Assembly: GCA_003586115.2 (NCBI GenBank)
Contig: QVOM02000029.1
Span: forward strand, 23,736,829 to 23,800,828
Direction of reading: 5' to 3'
Length of the DNA: 64,000 bases
From: Salvator merianae
Lineage: Eukaryota; Chordata; Lepidosauria; Squamata; Teiidae
Position numbers and translations under genes: made by a program. The notes below the pieces were generated by a model, which was given only the letters and a program-made list of their open reading frames with translations, made no database searches and was not told the DNA's origin. Positions 1 through 10,247 of the stretch are shown one piece after another; position 1 is the first letter of the stretch, and each line of letters opens with the position of its first letter.

Positions 1-470
1 ATCATTTCATTACTGAACGCCGACCTACCACTTAGCTAAAGAGCTGAGAATCTCAAACAGCATAAGGAAAAGTGAACATTCCATCAATTCAATCAATTGC
101 AATACCTCAAGCAAATAAAAAGGTAACCATCAAAGATGAAATTATGGCCTCATTTGATGTCACATCCTTTGCCTACAACTGGCAAACAAAACAATAGAGA
201 CACTTCTAAACAGTACATCCAACTTAAGAGCACACATAGAAATCAAAGCTCCCCACTTTATAGAATGATTACTTATGTACTCTTTATGAACTTTCAATTT
301 GATGGCTAGATTTATAAATGGATAGATGAAACCCCAATGGGGTATTCCATTACAGGATTCATAACAGAAGCAGTTATGCAACAACTGGAAGCAACAGCCT
401 ATCTCTTATTGAACTGAAAATATGGATCCATTATATGAATTATACATTCATCACAATTACTTGTCTTGAT
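1..470. other. Unannotated AT-rich stretch
   Basis: No gene, repeat end or motif was recognised. Short open frames here have no recognisable protein family and look like chance. Confidence 0.5.
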
Positions 471-472
471 TC

Positions 473-965
473 CAACCTGTGCGATGGAGAGAAGATCGGG
501 GATGGTGCTTTCGCACTCCCTTCATCTCGCATGACCTGTCAGTCGATCTGACGTCAGAGGATGTAGACAGCTCTCGCTTGCGCCGTTCCTCGCTACGAAG
601 ACACCCGCCCGCTTCGGAGCATACTTCGTAAACGAGGACGAAGCTGCGTCTGGTTTTCGCCATCCTCGCAACGGCTTCATAATCCGCCCCCTTCCGCCTA
701 TTGCTAGATGCGAAGTTGGCTCCGCAGCTTCGGAGCGTGCCTGCGGAAATGACGCCGCTAGGAAAGAGCGCTCTGCCAATGGTGAGCATCGGAGGGCGGG
801 ACATCCAGGCACTGGTGAAAGTGCAGGAACGGACCTGGTGCTGAAGCATTCACACCAACACGGCAGCTGGCTACCTTCAGGTACAGTCTACCGCCCACGA
901 GTGCGAACGTGCAGAACCTCTCCCCATCTGCACCAGCCTGAAGCATGCTAATTGCGAACAGGCCC
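473..965. mobile_element. CpG-rich non-autonomous TIR DNA transposon
   Basis: This block is much richer in CpG than its surroundings. Its right end reads GCGAACAGGCCC at 954-965, matching the reverse complement of the GGGCCTGTTCRCA end seen in other elements of the window, and lies flush against a CR1-clade LINE fragment starting at 966. The left end near 473 (CAACCTGTGCGATGG) is a weaker match to the same terminus, so that boundary is approximate. The open frames inside do not resemble a transposase. I infer a non-autonomous PIF/Harbinger-like element; no clear duplication was found. Confidence 0.5.
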
Positions 966-1636
966 AAATTTATGGTGAGGCCACACTTGGAATATTGTGT
1001 ACAATTCTGGTCACCTCACCTCAGAAAGAATATTGTAGAACTGGAGAAGGTGCGAAAAAGGGCAACCAGAATGATCAAGGGGCTGGAACACCTTCCTTAT
1101 GAAATCAGGCTGCAACGCCTTGGCCTCTTCAGCCTTGAAAAGCGGCGTTTAAGAGGAGACCTGACTGAAGTATATAAAATCATGCACGGTATGGATAAGG
1201 TGGATAAGGAGACGTTCTTTTCTCACACACACAACACTAGGACCAGGGGGCACTCTCTGAAGCTGATGGGCAGGAGAGTTAGGACTGAAATATTTTTTCA
1301 TCCAGAGGGTCGTCGGTCTGTGGAATTTATTACTGGATGAGGTGGTGACAGCCATCAGCCTGGACAGCGTTAAGAAGGGATTGGATAGATTCATGGAGGT
1401 CAGGTGTATCAATGGCTACTAGAATGGATGCCTAGGTACTGCCTCCAGGTTGGAAAGACAGGCAGGATGTCTATAAAACCATTTGTGGGGAGTCAAGAGC
1501 AGGTGAAGGTTGTGCCTTTATGTTCTGCTTGAGAATGCCCAGAAGCAATTGGTGGGCCACTGTGCGAAACAGAATGTTGGACTAGATGGGCTGTGGCCTG
1601 ATCCAGCAAGGCTCCTCTTATGTTCTTATGTTCTTA
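966..1636 (+). mobile_element. CR1-clade LINE, 3' end (RT C-terminus and 3' UTR)
   Basis: The plus strand encodes the C-terminal part of a CR1-clade ORF2, with MVRPHLEYCVQFWSPHLRK and FSLEKRRLRGDLTEVYKIM. A frameshift near 1338 separates this from a continuation resembling DEVVTAISLDSVKKGLDRF. From about 1430 a 3' UTR-like segment runs to TTCTTATGTTCTTATA at the end. The same 3' segment recurs at 51563-51739. The 5' part of the LINE is missing, because a CpG-rich transposon abuts it. The clade is read from the protein; the exact subfamily (CR1 versus L3) was not settled. Confidence 0.8.
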
Positions 1637-2066
1637 TAGCTATATCATACCAGGCTGGAAGTGATCAGGTATGAAGGCAGCCATCTGCACCTCAAGGACT
1701 GGTAATGGCCTGAACTAAACCACCAACATTTGAAGCACAGATTGCAGGCCTGATCGCCATGGCAGATGCTGTGGCAATGTCTGACCATTGCCATGGCAAT
1801 CGGGACATGGTGCATAACTGTGCAGCCACAGGCACACTGTGCCCCCCACTCACAGCAGTTGCACCTGGAAGAGGGTGCAGATGCTGCTGATTGGGAACCA
1901 TCCAGCTGCTCCAGGTCCAGCTGTGGACAGCATTTTAGCTATCCACAGCTAGTAGCATCTTGGAGTGGCTGTAGACACTTCCAGATGCTGTGGCAGCTGT
2001 GAGGTGCAGATGCACTTACCTAGTGAGTATTTGTATGCTCACTAAGAAGTAAGTGTGAACAGACCC
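1637..2066. mobile_element. TIR-type DNA transposon fragment, family A
   Basis: The interior (GCCATGGCAGATGCTGTGGC and similar GC-rich words) resembles, in opposite orientation, the element at 13371-13843, and also the elements near 15535-15881 and 25996-26229. The right end contains a hairpin (CTTACCTAGTGAG at about 2013 pairing with CTCACTAAGAAGTAAG at about 2039) and then GTGTGAACAGACCC, followed by TTA. No matching left TIR was seen: the element starts directly after the CR1 tail, so the left end may be deleted. Confidence 0.5.
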
Positions 2067-3189
2067 TTAAGCATGGGGGAAAAAAAAACAAAACAAAACA
2101 CCTCTTTCTCCTTTGCACACCTGTCTATTAAAAAGCCCAAATGTTGTTGGTCTTAGATTAATTCCTACCGATATTTTTACTAGTCTCAAAATTTAATAAA
2201 ACAGATTGTGCTATTGACCACAGTTCATGCAATTTTTAATATTTAAAATGCCTATGATAAAAACTGTGTAATTCATCACAAGTGATTTTCAGTAATATAG
2301 AAAATATATATACACGCCTTTCCCCCCCAAACAGGTCTTTCCATAAATGGATTTTTGCCAGACAAAATTCAGAGAAGTGCAACCTTTTCTTCAGTAAAAG
2401 TGAATGAGAAGAACACAGTAGATATCAAGGCACCTGGAAGCTACTCCTTCCCAAGCATAGGTTCTGCTTCATTTGATGTCTGCCTGGCATCAGAAAATCT
2501 TCCTTAGATCCCAGCAATTTCACCAGCTGCTACTGGATGAAACTTAATTAATTTCCCTAAACCTAATCTTACTCTTCTTCTCTGAGTATATAACTGTACA
2601 AATACAGCTTCTTAAGATATGGGGGCATGCAAGGACAGGGCTAATAATAGGAACATTTTGTAAAAACAAGACCAGAAAAGCCAACTGAAGAAGAATGATT
2701 ATATAAAGTCACAGATTCCACAATCTTTTTTTGTTCCAGTAGTATTGTGGAATCCTGAAAAGATTTAGATTTCCTGAAAAGAAACAAAAACAGGTGGACT
2801 TTGACGCTCTGGTTTCTTCACTGTGTTCACTTTACTTTTGGAACTAGGACTACAGTATTAGCTTTTTGCACTTTTTTTTTCCTTTTCACTTAAGATGATT
2901 TGCTCTGTTTTAGTACAATATTGTTTTAAATGCACTCAAGATTTCTGTGGCTATTCTGTCTCTCTATAGCATTGATCAGGGTATATTAAAATCCTCAAAA
3001 GTGATGGCTAGTGTTACTCTGCTTAAGATTGCACCCAGATGTTATTTACTTATTTCATTATATTTGAATATTGCAGAATAAAGCAAAGATATTCTGGAAT
3101 ATCCAAAGATATTCTGGAACATCCAGACATAGCAGAATAAGTAATCAATGTTTAGATGCAGGGTAAAAACCAATAACTTATTTTTTTTG
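2067..3189. other. AT-rich stretch without recognised features
   Basis: Only short homopolymer runs and an A-rich tract near 2080 are visible. No open frame with a recognisable family was found. Confidence 0.45.
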
Positions 3190-4392
3190 CAACTGCAGTT
3201 AGGCTCACTGCCACAGTCCCCAATGCTAAAGAAGGACTATCAGTGCCCTATCACCCCCAGAGTGAGTGACTGGGACTCTGATATCATCTTAGCTGTTGTG
3301 GCTGCTGCAGATTCTGAAGCATTTGGAAGCTTTACTGATGGGACTGTTGATGCTACGGAAGTGCTGGCAATGAGGGGTGATTGCAGAAATGGGCCCAAGC
3401 AAGCTCAGAGCCATTAACAACACCTGCCTGGCTCTGCAGGCTTACAGGATCACTGCTTGTGGTGGTGGCACCAAAAGGTTCATTACTTTGGAGGCACAAG
3501 GGTGAGGGTCACTTTCTTTAGCCCAGGGCCTAGAGATCCATGGAAGAGCGTTGGGTGGGTGGTGAGAGTTTTAGTTTGCTTTGTTGTTTAATATTCTTTT
3601 AGCTTAATCATAGTGTCTGTATTGGGGTGGGTGGAATAATGTCCTAAGGCAGGAAAGGAGGGAGAAAATTATCAATGGAGCAAACATCACTGTGATGTCA
3701 GGCATGGAAAGGCATCACACTAAGAGGCAGAAGGCTTGGTTTGGGAGAAGGAGTGTTGCATGCATTAAAACTATCACTCCTTCTGGTCTTCCTTACAACA
3801 TGTAGAGTTTGGGTGGTGCTGCTTTTGAAAGCCAGGTCAGTCCAGCAGAAAACATCAGTCATCCATGATGTGATTCTGGATGAAGGGGTGATCCATGATG
3901 CATAACCAAAACCCAGGTGGAAGAACTGGATGGGCCAGCTTTGTCCCTCAGAATATTCAGTACAGCACTGCTTCAGATTGGTAGAACAGGGAAACGGTGC
4001 CATGGTTGTCCATAGGACCTCTATCTCTCTTATCAAGCAATCAATCTTGTGCCTAAATCAGAGGGACTATTTTGGTTGTTGGGTTAGAGCAACATGATAG
4101 GGATGCCTCTGGTGTACCACCCATCTCACTGGCCAGCAACCTCCCTGTCTGAGTTGGCTGAGTTAGTTTCAGATTTCGTGTTGGGGGATTTCAACATCCT
4201 TAAATGAGAAACATCCTTTCCCTTTTCATATTTCCAATATTGGGGGCCCTGGAATCTCTACAGGGAAGGGAAACTCAAAACGCCATTTCCAATGGGTAAA
4301 TTAAACCGGAACCAGTAACCTGGTTCAATGAGAAGACTGTCCAATTCAACAAGCAGATTGAATCCATTCTAGCAAGGGCAGAGGAACTGACA
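3190..4392 (+). mobile_element. L2-clade LINE, 5' region and endonuclease remnant
   Basis: The first ~500 bp are homologous to 17935-18805, which suggests a shared LINE 5' region. Downstream the plus strand encodes a decayed endonuclease: KARSVQQKTSVIHDVILDE at about 3820-3880, then after frame changes LVYHPSHWPATSLSELAEL followed by LGDFN near 4180. NxRSxxxK and GDFN are typical of the apurinic-type endonuclease of L2/CR1 elements. A later segment near 4320-4390 encodes FNEKTVQFNKQIESILAR, like the linker after the endonuclease. Stops and frameshifts make it dead. A short AT-rich tail beginning at 4393 may belong to another LINE end. Confidence 0.6.
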
Positions 4393-5288
4393 CAAACCAG
4401 TTTATTTATTTAATTAATTATTTGCAGAATGCCTATACTACCCTTTACTGTAGCTTCAGAGAGGTATATAAAATAAAACAATAAAGCATCTCTTGTAAAT
4501 ACCAGAGAGAAGTAGAGAAAACCAAACTTAAGCCTGTAATATTTTCAATTTAGTTTCCTGTCTGTGATCTAATGGTTCCTAACACTGACCATGTCAGGAC
4601 ACACTGAGATATAATATGTGTCCACTTTCCTCAAGGCTGAGTCTTAAACTTATCAATTGTTCTTGAGTTAAAGTCACACAGTTTGCCATGCTGTTATGAA
4701 TTTTGTAAATGAAAATGAATGTGTTCCCAAAATGTAACATTCATATGCTGCAGAAAGGCCTAAGTATATTTTACAAGCACAGGCTCCACTTGTATTTTCA
4801 CATTCAGTCTCAGCTTAGCAGCAACAAATATTTTTAGTGTAGCTTTCTGATAACTCCGTTTTTGATATTTCAGTATCATACATGCCTTTTCCTAAAAGTC
4901 ATGTAAAGATTTTGTGGACTAACAATGCAATATGACATACAGCTAGCTCTGCAATCTAAGTCTGGCCAGGACCATTTTATTTGCAAATTATTAAAGGTGT
5001 CAGCAAAAAAAAAAGATGTTTGAATAATACACTTGGTAAATAATGCATGAGAAATGTGTAGAACTACTTGATCAAGCTTCTTAACCTCTGTTTCAGGTTA
5101 ATAGAAAGGCAAAGTTTTTGCTCAAACTATTTTAACATGAAGAAATAATATCCAATGAAATATTTACAGGAATGTTAATGCATTATCTTAGAGCAAGGGT
5201 CCTTATGCAAATCTTGCAGTTTGACTTAGTTTGTCTTATTTTTTTCCAGTTTTAGGATCAGTTCATCTCATTTGCATGTCTGTTTGAG
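4393..5288. other. AT-rich stretch, possible LINE tail at its start
   Basis: 4393-4480 resembles a reverse-oriented L2 3' tail (TTTATTTATTTAATTAATTA followed by a short A/C-rich stretch). The rest shows no recognisable feature. Confidence 0.35.
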
Positions 5289-5455
5289 GACCTTTTTTAA
5301 AATGTTTCTTGGGAGTTCTTGCAGTTCCTGGTGTACCAAACTAAGAAGCTTACTAGGAGCCTCCCTTTTGCACTACTTGAGTGGCTTATGGGAGGTCCCA
5401 CTCTCTTCTAGTATGCCCCACCCATACAGGATGGTGAATAGATCAGTCTGAACTA

Positions 5456-6645
5456 GGGACCTGTTCACACTTACCATGCTGGAATGGGCTAATTGGCCTA
5501 TTCTAGCATAGAACAGCCCCCGTCGTGCAGACACCGTCTGCACTATGGGGCCGAATAACCTACCGTAGGCTGGCTACCGGCATTTGCAAGCGTGAACGCC
5601 AATAGCAGTGACTGATCCTCGCCATGACAGTGGCTGGCAAGTGTCTGGCCACTGCCATGGCAACTGCAGTGGCCCCACGCGTGTGCACGCACGCACAGTT
5701 GGCAATTGGGCCTACCCCTTTACCCGGGTCCCAGTTGGGCCCATGCCACCACGATCGGGCCTGGAACACCGGATGGGACTGGACTGCACCCCATCTGGCA
5801 TTTTAGTGCCCGATCACAGGCGCGAAGGGCAGTCACTGTGGCAGTGGCCTGCAAGCGTCAGGCAGCTGCCATGGTGACCAGGAGGTCGATGCAGTGTGCA
5901 TGCATGGCAATGCGGCTCACATGCATGCACTGGGCCCCTCCTCCCCATAACATGATCGGGCCTTCCCAATCAGGCCTGTGGTGCCCCGATCAGACCCCCC
6001 CCCGGCCTGATTGGGGTGATCAGGCCATCCCAATCAGGCCAGGGGCCCCAGATCACGGCACCATGGGCCTGATTGGGAAGGCCTGATCATGCTACAGGGA
6101 GGAGGGGCCCAGTGCACACGCATGAGCCACGTCACCACTCATGTGCACTGCGTGGGCCTTGCAGTCACCATGGCAGTGTCCAGACATTTGCAAGCTGCTA
6201 CCATGGTGACCACCCTTCATGCCCATGATCGGACACCAAAACACCGGATGGGGCACAGCGTGGCCCCATCCGGCGTCCCAGGCCCGATCACAGTGGCATG
6301 AGCCCAACTGGGGCCTTGCGCGAGCCCGTTCAGGCCCACGTGAAGGGATAAGCCCCAGTATCCATCACACATAAGCAGTCATGAGATCGCACATGCCTGA
6401 TGGGTGGGCTGATCGCCCGGAAGATGGCCACAACCGCCATGGAGAAGGTAAGTGTGGATGAATCCTCACTTGAAGCTCACTTTGAGGATTCAGGTGATGA
6501 TTCGGACAGCTACTTTCTTCTCCAGCGGTAGTAGTGATCGGCAGCGAATGAGGTTCGCTGTCGGTCACTATGGCTGTCTGCGGGTGCCAACGCACTTGAC
6601 TAGTGAGCGTTCTTGATGTTCACTAGTTTCAAGTGCGAAAAGGCC
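5456..6645. mobile_element. 1,190-bp foldback TIR element, family B
   Basis: The left end is GGGACCTGTTCACACTT and the right end AAGTGCGAAAAGGCC, so the ends are short inverted repeats. CTA lies on both sides (5453-5455 and 6646-6648), a 3-bp TSD. Just inside each end is a hairpin: TGCTGGAATGGGC with GCCTATTCTAGCA at about 5477-5510, and ACTAGTGAGCGTTC with the inverse near 6599-6630. The centre is a large GC- and CpG-rich palindrome. The segment 6420-6560 is shared, inverted, with the partial copy at 43973-44290. No transposase is visible, so it is non-autonomous; PIF/Harbinger affinity is inferred from the 3-bp TSD and GGSCC ends. Confidence 0.75.
5729..6313. repeat. Large inverted repeat, arms of about 257 bp
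   Basis: The left arm 5729-5985 pairs with the right arm 6057-6313 around a 71-bp spacer. Clear pairs are CCCAGTTGGGCCCATGCCAC with GTGGCATGAGCCCAACTGGG, GCCATGGTGACC with GGTCACC at equivalent positions, and GGGCCTTCCCAATCAGGCC with GGCCTGATTGGGAAGGCC. The arms are equal in length but differ by many substitutions. Single strands of this region would form a long hairpin. Confidence 0.8.
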
Positions 6646-7088
6646 CTAAGAGACCCCAAATGGTCACCTGGTCTGGTCTATTGTTAGACCTCTTTAAAGA
6701 GAGTCTATTGGTGTATCAAACAACAATAAACCAGATCACAGAGGCAGGTAGATGTGTTGTGCCTCCATGGTCTGGTATACCACAGGGGATTTATTTCTGT
6801 CGTGAAATAAAGAGTGTTGCCAAAATAGGTCCCGCAGGCCTCTCTAGGGCAGGAAAAAAAGTTACTGGCCTTTGGAGTTTTAAGAGATCCCCACATCAGC
6901 TCCAAAGCTGACCCAAGCTTTGAAGTAGGCATGGGGTCTGGGCCAGAAGTGGTCATCTTAATGTAGATGGTCTTGTTCCAGTTCAGGGACACATTTGTCT
7001 GCTCCTGGGATGGATTCCTTGGACTGGATCAGAACATAACACTCTGATCCAGACCACTGAAGGTAAGTGCAATAACAGCCATGCATAT

Positions 7089-7522
7089 TGTTGCAACTAT
7101 GTTGCTACCTAGTTCACGTGCAGGGCAGCTTTGCCTGCCTGTAACACGTGTACAGAAAAGGAAGCGGCCATTTGCTGATACCTGCGGGTAAATTTCCACT
7201 GCTTGTAAACAACTACATGCGGCCTTGAGCATCTCGCTTTACTCCGCCTTTCTAGATGACGCTTAACCCTTGAGACACTCTGTAACTTTTGACTGGTCAT
7301 TTTGAATACTGCTTGTTATGCTGTAACTTTGTATTGGGTTTAATTAGTCCTGTGACTAATGACACCATAAAGACCCTCCTCCCTTTGTTTGTACTCAATA
7401 AAAGAGCTTCCCCGACTTTGGTCGGGGTCGTCTCCCCTCGAGAAAGCCTGGAGTCAGCTCTTACTTTTTCGATGCCAAGAAACCCCCCGAGCGACCCACT
7501 AGAAGTGGGAGGAATTCCCACA
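7089..7522 (+). mobile_element. Solo long terminal repeat of an endogenous retrovirus
   Basis: The element begins TGTTGC, ends CCCACA, and is flanked by CATAT at 7084-7088 and 7523-7527, a 5-bp TSD. Inside is AATAAA at 7397-7402 followed by a GC-rich R/U5-like segment with a small hairpin (CCCCGACTTTGGTCGGGG). Length (434 bp), TG...CA ends and polyadenylation signal fit a retroviral LTR. No gag, pol, env, primer-binding site or second LTR follows, so it is a solo LTR, normally left by recombination between two LTRs. The class is uncertain; a class I (gammaretrovirus-like) origin is possible. Confidence 0.75.
7397..7402 (+). promoter_or_regulatory. Polyadenylation signal of the LTR
   Basis: AATAAA lies in the 3' half of the LTR, just before a GC-rich hairpin, the usual place for the signal that ends retroviral transcripts. 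Confidence 0.6.
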
Positions 7523-7527
7523 CATAT

Positions 7528-8103
7528 AAAAAAAAAAGGATTTCTATGCCCATTACCATAGATAGAAGTGTGTGGGCATGCATATCAAAAACACATGCAC
7601 ACACAGTACACACATATGCACACACATACTGCCTAATGTATTTTACAATTTATTTCCACAAAGGTAAGATTTTCCTGCACATTTTCTCCTACTAAAACTT
7701 TTGTTTCTCAGATGAATACTCTGGTTGAAGAACTGCTCAGGAACTGGAAGAAATGCAAATTTCAGAGGATAATGGAGTGCTTAAGAGTGCCCTCATGGAA
7801 AAGCTGACAAACAGAATGCATTTTATGCGAGGTTTAGGGGACAGGTCCCCTTTCAAGGAAACATAGAAATATTTTATTCATCTATTAAAACTTTCACTGA
7901 GAAGGGAAGGAATGTGAATTTTGGCAATGGCCTGATTTTCATATGAGGATGCATGAATATTTGAAGAGGAAATTCTGATATATTTTGAATATCCATAACA
8001 ACGGTTTTAGTTAGATAGATGGCTTTCAGATTTTATGTTGTAATTTTGGAGCTGTCTTATAATTTTTATAGTTTAACTTTAGTATGCTTTATTTGCTGTA
8101 TTT

Positions 8104-8142
<39 letters not shown>

Positions 8143-8700
8143 TATATGTTTAAAGAGTATTTCTGCATGATTTCTTCTCAGATAACTATCATCTACCTTC
8201 TCTACCTCTCCCCACACTCTACTCAATTTCTTTATATAATTGGGATGTTTAAATGATTTTTGTTGCTTGATTCATCAGCACATTATTTCAAGCACTACAG
8301 TTATTTCCTGTGTCGCATTGCTACCATCTAACCACTTCCCATCATGTTGTTGTCTCCCCCCAGCTTTCTCCCTTGTGGGTTTTGCACTTTTTCCTAAAGT
8401 TTCTAGCCAGAACTAGAGAACATTGTAAGTACTTCAAATTCTAAATTTATTATTGTTATTTTTTTTTCTGCCAAAGTAGCAAATGCAGAAACTCAGAATG
8501 GGCACTTTCAATAGCATTCTTAGGTCATATATGTAACTCAATGATAGTTATAGTAAAGCAGAACTCTCACAAAAAAGAATCCTAGCCAGCCTATTTTTGC
8601 ACAGAGGTGGAAGAAGGCCTCTTTTTGACCAGATTGCTTGCTGTAGTTATAGAACCAGACGCACATCATCCTCACGTCACCCACCTGCTAGTCTCACACA
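7528..8700. other. AT-rich stretch with a dinucleotide repeat
   Basis: No gene or element end was recognised. A CACA-rich low-complexity patch lies near 7570-7630 and an AT dinucleotide tract near 8110. Confidence 0.45.
8110..8147. repeat. (TA)n microsatellite
   Basis: About 19 TA units with one interruption (TACATATA). Confidence 0.9.
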
Positions 8701-9209
8701 GGGCCTTTCTGCATGGACTCTTAATACTGATTAAGGATCTATCTAGTACATTTCTAGACCTTGAGGATCTGCATGTTAGTGTAGATCTATGAGGTCATGC
8801 CCTCCCCTCTTGTCTCTGTCTGGACCAGATAGACTGTGATCTGGAGTTCTGATTAGTCATGACTACCACTGGCCCAGCTGCCCTGATCCAGAAAGCAGGA
8901 GGCATGCAGAAGGCATGCCTGTTGTGCTGGAAATATTGGGGGTGCCTTTCAGCACCAGGCCATAGCATGCTACAAAAAAAGCACCCCCAGAGACCCTACC
9001 TCTATGACTCTGGTAGCTTGAGCTCTTCTAATGCAAAATTTTTTAAAAAAATTACGGGGGAGTATGAAAGACCACTTTAAAGAACTCCTCTGACAATCCT
9101 GAGCTATGGGCCACTCCAGCCATCCACAATGTGGATAGTTAAAAACAACACCACTATACATGGATCCCAGTACCATTTTGCTGGACTCTGGAAATGGTCT
9201 GTTTGTGGC

Positions 9210-9269
<60 letters not shown>

Positions 9270-9510
9270 TCCCCCAGCCTGCAACCTCAAAGGATAGGGA
9301 ACTTTAATTCCTCACCCTTTGAAGAAGAACAGGATGGGGCTGCAGCGATGCAAGTGGCCACTGGCAGACATGGACTTACCCCACTTTGTTCTTCCCATGG
9401 GTTGAGCCATCCGAGCCAAAGACAGCCTCAGCATCAAGGTGCATGGTGCAGAAGCTATCTAAGAGCCTCTGGGTGTGAATATACTTGGCCATGGAAGTAC
9501 ACTGGATTAG
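8701..9510 (+). mobile_element. Family D DNA transposon copy with an internal microsatellite
   Basis: It starts GGGCCTTTCTGCATGGACTC and follows the order of the copies at 19011-19482 and 63133-63650: a segment containing TAGACTGTGATCTGGAG, a segment with AGCACCCCCAGAGACCC, and a right part beginning GGGAACTTTAATTCC. A TAA repeat lies between the last two. The right end is not clear and is placed approximately. No coding capacity is visible. Confidence 0.45.
9211..9267. repeat. (TAA)n microsatellite
   Basis: About 19 uninterrupted TAA units. Frames through it give long runs of isoleucine or tyrosine, which are artefacts. Confidence 0.95.
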
Positions 9511-9596
9511 CTAGAGCGAGTCACTGCCTCTCAGCCTAATCTACTTTGCGGGATTGTTATAAGGATGAAGTGGAGGGAAAGAGAATAATGCATGCC

Positions 9597-10247
9597 ACTT
9601 TTGTTGTTGTTCATCCGTTCAATTGTGTCTGAATCTTGTGATCCCATGGACCATATCACACCAGGCCTCTGGTGTCCTCTATTGTCTCCTTAAGTTTGCC
9701 CAAGCTCATGTTTGTTTCTTCCATGACACTGGGCATTTTTGCACTTTCCATGTTAGACTGGGATAATTATGATGCTCACTACCTTAAAGTGTGAAAAGGT
9801 CCACCATCTATCCATTTCATCCTCTGACTTTCATCTTCAACGTTTCCCAGCATCAGGATCTTCTCATTTATGTGGTCAAAGTATTTGCATTTCAGTTTCC
9901 ATACTAGTCTTTCCAGTGAGCACTCAGGGTTGATTTCTTTTATTATTGATTTCTTTGATCTTCTTGAAGTGCAAGGAACTCACAGGAGTTTTCTTCAGCA
10001 CCACAAATTGAAAATGTCAATTCTTTGGTGCTCAGCCTTACTTATGGTCCAACTCTCACAGCCATATGTTACTACTGGAAAGTCCATAGCTTTAACGATA
10101 CAAGCCTTTGTTGGCAAGGTGATATCTCTGCTTTTTAAAATGTTATCAACTTTTGATATAACTTTCGAGGAACAAGTGTCTCTTAATTTCATATCTGCAT
10201 TCAACATCTGCAGTGATCTTTGGGTCTAGGAAAGTAAAATTTCTCAT
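9597..10247 (-). mobile_element. BovB LINE piece 4: RT C-terminus and 3' end
   Basis: On the minus strand this encodes a BovB (RTE-clade) ORF2 C-terminal segment, including ILKSRDITLPTKACIVKAM and FPVVTYGCESWTISKAEHQ, with an upstream part resembling FLDPKITAD. The 3' end carries a segment equivalent to the BovB tail that mentions GATCCCATGG and ends in a GTT/AAC-rich run near 9600. It is the last of four pieces of one element (15884-16345, 14243-14992, 11465-12520, 9597-10247). The palm segment with the catalytic YADD motif is missing between this and piece 3. A 72-bp transposon sits inside at 9731-9802. Confidence 0.85.
9731..9802. mobile_element. 72-bp miniature TIR element inside BovB
   Basis: It starts GGGCATTTTTGCACTTT and ends AAAGTGTGAAAAGGTCC. 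The interior GGGATAATTATGATG resembles the palindrome at 61735-61876, so this looks like a shortened member of that family. Flanks are ACT and ACC, a possible 3-bp TSD with one change. The BovB 3' sequence continues on both sides. Confidence 0.65.

Larger units (their letters stand above)
5289..7080 (+). mobile_element. Family D DNA transposon, split by an inserted foldback element
   Basis: 5289-5455 and 6649-7080 match the left and right halves of the intact 518-bp copy at 63133-63650. Shared words include CTAGTATGCCCCACCCATAC on the left and GATGGTCTTGTTCCAG on the right. The right end GTAAGTGCAATAACAGCC resembles the terminal repeat of the other TIR elements. The halves are separated by the 1,190-bp element at 5456-6645. 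No transposase frame is present. The outer duplication could not be read with confidence. Confidence 0.55.

Noticed and set aside
457..849. 130-aa frame in a CpG-rich block, possible first exon or CpG-island promoter
   Set aside because: The block ends in the GAACAGGCCC terminus shared with other TIR elements and abuts a LINE, so a transposon explains it better.
5706..6086. 126-aa frame and neighbouring frames in a GC-rich region
   Set aside because: They lie in the arms of a palindromic transposon, where lack of stops follows from high GC content.
7089..7522. Possibility of a full endogenous provirus
   Set aside because: Only one LTR is present, flanked directly by matching CATAT; no gag, pol or env similarity was seen on either side.
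9129..9539. 136-aa frame with an isoleucine run and a 106-aa frame with a tyrosine run on the other strand
   Set aside because: Both are produced by the (TAA)n microsatellite within a transposon copy; no protein family is visible.
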